Source of the DNA: PALSA-1003 sp963791945
Lineage (GTDB): Bacteria > Pseudomonadota > Gammaproteobacteria > Burkholderiales > Casimicrobiaceae
NCBI GenBank assembly: GCA_963791945.1
Contig: CAWBUD010000003.1
Coordinates: forward strand, 124,001-188,000
DNA length: 64,000 nt
Reading direction: 5' to 3'
The position numbers and the translations under genes were made by a program. Under the pieces are notes generated by a model that saw nothing but the letters and a program-made list of their open reading frames with translations, was not told where the DNA came from and did no database searches. Position 1 is the first letter of the stretch, and each line of letters opens with the position of its first letter. Below are positions 60,341 to 64,000 of this stretch, in pieces.

Positions 60341-62032
60341 TCATGAAAGCAGCATAATCACGACCATCCCCCAGATCGTCAGCAGGGTGTTCCCCACGGC
60401 GTAGGTGACGGTGTAGCCGAGCGCCGGGATCTGGCTCTTGGCCTGGTCACAGACTAGCCCCAGCGATGCCGTCGTCGTGCGCGACCCGGAAACGATTCCG
60501 AGGTTGAGCGCGTCGTGGAAGCGGAACACGTACTTGGCCACGAACATGCCGAGAACCAGCGGGATGGTGGTCGCCGCTACGCCCCAGAGGAAGAGACCGA
60601 TGCCCTGCGTTTTCAGACCGTTGACGAAGCCCGGACCGGCGGAGATGCCGACGATCGCAATGAAGATGTTGAGGCCGACCGAGTTCATGAACCAGACTGT
60701 GGGCGTCGGGATACGTCCGAAGGCAGGGCGCACCGAGCGCAGCCACCCGCCGATGATGCCGGCGATGAGCGCACCGCCGGCGGTCGACAGCGTCAGGGGC
60801 ACGCCGGCAACTTTGAAGACCAGCGCGCCGATCAGCGCACCGACCACGATCGCGGCACCGACGAACGCCATGTCGGTGACGTCGGTCGGACGGTCGGCGA
60901 CACCGAGCAGCTTGGTGACCGCGGCCGTGTCCTGCGTGCGGCCGACGACGGTCAGCAGGTCGCCGCGGTTGATCTGTGTACTCGGCAGGATGGGAATGTC
61001 GGTGGCGGTCGCGCCGCGCGTGATCTTGCGCAGGAAAACGCCGCGCGCCGCAGGGCGCGTCGCCAGTTCGGCGAGCGTCTTGCCGTCGACCTCCTTGTTG
61101 GTCACCAGGACGTCGACGCCCTCCACCGGCACCGCGAGCAGCTCCTTGTCCTCGACCTCGACCGCATTCTGCAGCACCCTCACCAGCACCTCGCGCTCAC
61201 CCGCTACCGCCACCACGTCGCCTTCCTTCAGAACCGTGTCGGCGGTCGCATCGATGATCTGGCCGTCGCGGCGGATGCGCTGGACGAAGACGCGCGCATC
61301 AGGCACCAGCGACTCGGCCTCGGCCGCGCGCAGGCCCGCGGCTTTGCCGCCCGGCTGCACCTTGTATGCGCGCAGCACCCAGCGGTACCAGGCCGTGCCA
61401 GCCCCGCCCAGCTCCTTCTTGCCGCCGCCAAACTTCTCCTCGTAGTCCTTGCAGGCGGCCACGAGGTCGATGCCGAGGAGCTTGGGGCCGAGGACCGCGA
61501 TCACGATTGCGGAACCCATGGTGCCGAACATGTAGCTCACGGCGTAAGCGATCGGCATCGAGTCGAGCAGGGCCTTGGCTTGATCGGGGGGCAGGCCCAG
61601 CCGGTTGATGGCGTCGGTCGAGAGCCCCATCGCGGCGGAGATCGTCTGCGAGCCCGAGTACAACCCGGCCGCGTACCCGAGGTCGTAGCCAGCAACTTTT
61701 GCGACCAGCACGCAGGCGACCAGGCTGAATACGCACTGCACCGCCGAGAAGATCGCCTGCGGCAGGCCGTTGCTGGCAATCCCGCGCACGAACTGCGGTC
61801 CGACGGCGTAGCCGACGGCGAACAGGAACATGAGGAACGAAAACGCCTTGAGTGGCTGGTTGACCGTGATCCCGATCTGCCCTATCACGACGGCGGCGAT
61901 CAAGGTGGCGGTCACCGACCCGAGGCCGATCCCCTTGAAGGTGAACTTGCCGAAGTAGTACCCGAGGCCCAGCGCGAGGAAAATCGCGATCTCCGGGTAC
62001 TGTTTTAGCGTGGCGAAGAACCAGTCAATCAT
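60341..62032 (-). CDS. AspT-family aspartate:alanine-type antiporter (copy 2)
   Basis: 563 residues, the same architecture as copy 1: helices about 5-185, TrkA-C domains (RRDGQIIDATADTVLKEGDVVAVAGERE and STQINRGDLLTVVGRTQDTAAVTKLLG), helices about 390-560 ending SRTTTASLGLVCDQAKSQIPALGYTVTYAVGNTLLTIWG. Overall perhaps 40 percent identical to copy 1 by eye, so an old duplication. A clear GGGAG site precedes the ATG. It is 42 bp upstream of asdA. Confidence 0.92.
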   Translation of the reverse strand: MIDWFFATLKQYPEIAIFLALGLGYYFGKFTFKGIGLGSVTATLIAAVVIGQIGITVNQPLKAFSFLMFLFAVGYAVGPQFVRGIASNGLPQAIFSAVQCVFSLVACVLVAKVAGYDLGYAAGLYSGSQTISAAMGLSTDAINRLGLPPDQAKALLDSMPIAYAVSYMFGTMGSAIVIAVLGPKLLGIDLVAACKDYEEKFGGGKKELGGAGTAWYRWVLRAYKVQPGGKAAGLRAAEAESLVPDARVFVQRIRRDGQIIDATADTVLKEGDVVAVAGEREVLVRVLQNAVEVEDKELLAVPVEGVDVLVTNKEVDGKTLAELATRPAARGVFLRKITRGATATDIPILPSTQINRGDLLTVVGRTQDTAAVTKLLGVADRPTDVTDMAFVGAAIVVGALIGALVFKVAGVPLTLSTAGGALIAGIIGGWLRSVRPAFGRIPTPTVWFMNSVGLNIFIAIVGISAGPGFVNGLKTQGIGLFLWGVAATTIPLVLGMFVAKYVFRFHDALNLGIVSGSRTTTASLGLVCDQAKSQIPALGYTVTYAVGNTLLTIWGMVVIMLLS

Positions 62033-62165
62033 ATTGATCTCCCTTTGACTTTGGCTCCGTTGAGGCGGCTGTCGTGAATTCGTGAATCGGAATCTGCTTG
62101 GGCACGAAACTCGCTACAGCCACGCCGACGCCCGGACAGGTGAGCCCGTTAAGAAATGCTTGCAT
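62025..62165 (-). CDS. Small open frame before the second antiporter gene
   Basis: 46 codons: MQAFLNGLTCPGVGVAVASF followed by a polar tail ending KGDQYD, with its TGA overlapping the antiporter start by 8 bp. Before IS insertion its ATG lay three bases after the decarboxylase stop codon, which would have made it a coupled gene. No family recognised and no strong codon evidence; it may be a chance frame or a coupling leader. Confidence 0.25.
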   Translation of the reverse strand: MQAFLNGLTCPGVGVAVASFVPKQIPIHEFTTAASTEPKSKGDQYD

Positions 62166-62168
62166 GAT

Positions 62169-63278
62169 CTAGTGTGCCGTTCCGCTGATTCGTGCACAAA
62201 GTCTTTCGAGCTTGGCGACGATCGAATCGGCGGTCGCGGTCCAGATGAAGGGTTTGCAATTGACGTTGTGATGGACCACGAAGTGATCGATGTGCTGAAT
62301 CAGTTCGCGCACCGAGCGGAACGAGCCGCGGCGGATCGCGCGTTGGGTAATGAGCGCGAAGAAGCGTTCGACCAGGTTGAGCCACGAACTGTAGGTTGGC
62401 ACGAAGTGCAGATGCCAGCGCGGACGTGCCGCCAGCCAAGCCTTGACCTTGGCATGCTTGTGCGTGCGGTAATTGTCCACGATCAGGTGAACGTCCAGAT
62501 CGGGTGGCACCGCGGCTTCGATCGCGCGCAAGAAGCCGAGGAATTCCTGGTGCCGGTGTCGCGGCTTGCATTCGGCCAACACTTGTCCGGTCAGCATGTC
62601 GAGGGCGGCGAACAGGGTGGTGGTGCCGTGCCGCTTGTAGTCGTGGGTGACGCCCTCGACGTAACCAAAGCCCATCGGCAGCAACGGCTGCGTGCGCTCC
62701 AGGGCTTGCACCTGGCTCTTCTCATCGACGCACAGCACCAGAGCCTTATCCGGCGGATTCAGATACAGGCCCACCACATCGCGCAGCTTCTCAAGGAAGA
62801 ACGGATCGGTGGACAGCTTGAAGCTCTCGCTGCGGTGCGGCTGCAAGCCGAACAGCTTGATGTAGCGGTGCACGCTGGTGCCCGAGATTCCGGTCTCGGC
62901 GGCCAGCGAGCGAATGCTCCAGTGCGTCGCTCCGTCGGTTGGCTTGCTGTGCAGGGTGGTTTGGATCAACTCGGCCACCCGCTCGTCGTCGATCGAACGT
63001 GGCTTACCCGGCCGCAATTCGTCGTACAGCCCATTGATCCGCCGCTCGACGAAACGGCGGCGCCACTTGCCAATCGTCGCGTGGGTATAGCCCAGGCGCG
63101 CAGCGATACTGCTGTTCGGCTCCCCACTCGCGCTCGCCAATACGATCTGCGCGCGCGCACGCAACGCCGCCGGAATCGAGCGGGAGCGCACCATCGATTG
63201 CAATTGCGCAAGTTCAACGGAGTCCAATACCAGATCAGCTTTCGGACGTCCCATCGGCATGGCGGTATCTCCACTCAT
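62169..63278 (-). CDS. IS630-family transposase
   Basis: 369 residues. N-terminal HTH (SSIAARLGYTHATIGKWRRRFVERRINGLYDELRPGKPRSI), then the DDE core: LCVDEKSQVQALERTQPLLP (first Asp), DLDVHLIVDNYRTHKHAKVKAWL (second Asp) and SSWLNLVERFFALITQRAIRRG (Glu). Complete and apparently intact. The stop codon TAG is completed by the target-site TA plus one base of flanking DNA. Confidence 0.95.
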   Translation of the reverse strand: MSGDTAMPMGRPKADLVLDSVELAQLQSMVRSRSIPAALRARAQIVLASASGEPNSSIAARLGYTHATIGKWRRRFVERRINGLYDELRPGKPRSIDDERVAELIQTTLHSKPTDGATHWSIRSLAAETGISGTSVHRYIKLFGLQPHRSESFKLSTDPFFLEKLRDVVGLYLNPPDKALVLCVDEKSQVQALERTQPLLPMGFGYVEGVTHDYKRHGTTTLFAALDMLTGQVLAECKPRHRHQEFLGFLRAIEAAVPPDLDVHLIVDNYRTHKHAKVKAWLAARPRWHLHFVPTYSSWLNLVERFFALITQRAIRRGSFRSVRELIQHIDHFVVHHNVNCKPFIWTATADSIVAKLERLCARISGTAH

Positions 63279-63335
63279 GAAGATACCGAAATCCGATGCA
63301 AGACATATGCCAGTTATTAACGGAACAGAACACTA
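62170..63335 (-). mobile_element. IS630-family insertion sequence with TA target duplication
   Basis: Ends GTGTGCCGTTCCGCTGATTC at 62172-62191 and, on the other strand, GTGTTCTGTTCCGTTAATAA at 63333-63314: imperfect inverted repeats matching at most positions (GTGT-C-GTTCCG-T). They are bordered by TA at 62170-62171 and 63334-63335. About 1.16 kb with a single transposase gene. It separates the decarboxylase from the AspT-AsdA genes that would otherwise follow it at once. Confidence 0.9.
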
Positions 63336-64000
63336 GCCCTCGATCTTTGCGGCCGTCTTGCCCTTGGGCGGCGCGGTGCGCACCTTCGCACCCTGTCCGG
63401 GCGTTGCCTTGCCGATGGCCGAGAGCTTGATCAGCTTGAGGCCGCGCGTGTTGTTGTAGCCGTGGATTTCCTTGACGTCGAGCTTGCGCATGAACCCGAT
63501 CGTGTCGGCCTCGATCACCTGCCCCGGCACCATGATCGGGAAGCCGGGCGGGTACGGGATCACGAAGTTGGCCGATACAAGCTCGGGGCCGCTTTTCAGC
63601 CGCTCGTCGATCTTCGGGCTCATCAGGGGCAGGTACTCGCAGTCATCCTCTTCATAGGCGGCAAAGAAGGCGTCGCGCATGTTGCCTTCGAGCGTGATGC
63701 TGCCCGGGTCGTCGCGGTAGCCGTCATGGAAGCGGCTGAAGTTCGGCAAGTCGGGCACGTCTTCCATCAGGCTCTTCACCCGTGCCGCAAATGCAGCGCG
63801 CTCGGCCTCCCCGCCTTCGGCGAGCCGCGCGTCGATCTCCTGTGAGATCTCGAGCAGCACCTTGATCAGCAGAGCAACGTCGCTGCGGGTGTTGTTGATG
63901 TTGCTCTGCAGCAGCACGCTGTTGCGCGAAGTCTTGTTGAGCTGGATGTTGTATCTGGCTGCCAGCAGGTTCTTGAACGACGTGCCGTCGTAACCGGCGG
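63333..64000 (-). CDS. Orn/Lys/Arg decarboxylase, C-terminal part (continues past window edge)
   Basis: About 222 residues of the C-terminal half of a PLP fold-III-excluded, aspartate-aminotransferase-fold basic amino-acid decarboxylase: AGYDGTSFKNLLAARYNIQLNKTSRNSVLLQSNINNTRSDVALLIKVLLEI, then EYLPLMSPKIDERLKSGPELVSANFVIPYPPGFPIMVPGQVIEADTIGFMRKLDVKEIHGYN, typical of the arginine/lysine/ornithine decarboxylase C-terminal domain. The Lys/Ala/Pro-rich tail ends KTAAKIEG. The frame is open to position 64000. Which amino acid it uses cannot be told. The stop codon coincides with the IS630 insertion point. Confidence 0.9.
   Translation of the reverse strand, partial: AGYDGTSFKNLLAARYNIQLNKTSRNSVLLQSNINNTRSDVALLIKVLLEISQEIDARLAEGGEAERAAFAARVKSLMEDVPDLPNFSRFHDGYRDDPGSITLEGNMRDAFFAAYEEDDCEYLPLMSPKIDERLKSGPELVSANFVIPYPPGFPIMVPGQVIEADTIGFMRKLDVKEIHGYNNTRGLKLIKLSAIGKATPGQGAKVRTAPPKGKTAAKIEG

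Overview
The window is high-GC DNA that reads as the chromosome of a betaproteobacterium, probably an uncultured Burkholderiales or Rhodocyclales-like organism. The grounds are the tpiA-secG pair at the left edge, the fmdB / DUF502 / aspS block with a nudB-like Nudix gene further on, a pqiA-pqiA-pqiB-pqiC operon, and heavy GC bias at third codon positions. No rRNA or tRNA gene and no CRISPR array was seen.

Layout. 1-8 kb: secG (cut by the window edge), tpiA, a large membrane glycosyltransferase-like protein, and a dipeptide-type ABC transporter operon (permease, permease, ATPase, ATPase) that ends in an N-formylglutamate amidohydrolase. 8-11 kb: a beta/gamma-crystallin-like gene remnant, a CoA-binding protein, metY and dsbB. 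11-14.6 kb: an ECF42-type sigma factor with YCII/DGPF and SRPBCC proteins; three matching intergenic elements (TGTCGA-17 bp-CGACTA) look like its promoters. 14.8-21.4 kb: a DUF2182/DUF1326 pair, an SDR, and a protease-MoxR-DUF58-VWA operon. 21.5-26.2 kb: a minus-strand run with a methyltransferase, LysE exporter, monooxygenase-like protein with a histone-like tail, FAD monooxygenase and zinc peptidase.

28.1-34.9 kb is the most unusual part: an integron gene-cassette array with no integrase in the window. About eleven cassettes lie on the minus strand, each gene followed by an attC site: two VOC proteins, an NTF2-like lipoprotein, a GIY-YIG/membrane-protein chimera, a protein with a HEPN-like motif, a membrane protein, a TPR protein, RidA, and a YCII-like cassette present twice with its attC. 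It is bounded by a frameshifted ABC substrate-binding gene at the distal end and by an SPFH/NfeD pair at the proximal end.

36.6-48 kb: fmdB, DUF502, aspS, then an accessory island (five glycosyltransferase-type genes in alternating orientation, a repeat-rich exported protein with a C-terminal anchor, an exported guanyl-specific RNase with its barstar), then nudB and a SIMPL protein. 48-56 kb: fumC, the pqi lipid-transport operon, an MscS channel and 3-hydroxybutyrate dehydrogenase. 56.2-64 kb: a decayed AI-2E transporter, two AspT-type antiporters flanking aspartate 4-decarboxylase, an IS630 element inserted exactly in a stop codon, and the 3' part of an Orn/Lys/Arg decarboxylase. Together the last genes suggest amino-acid decarboxylation coupled to proton-motive-force generation or acid resistance.
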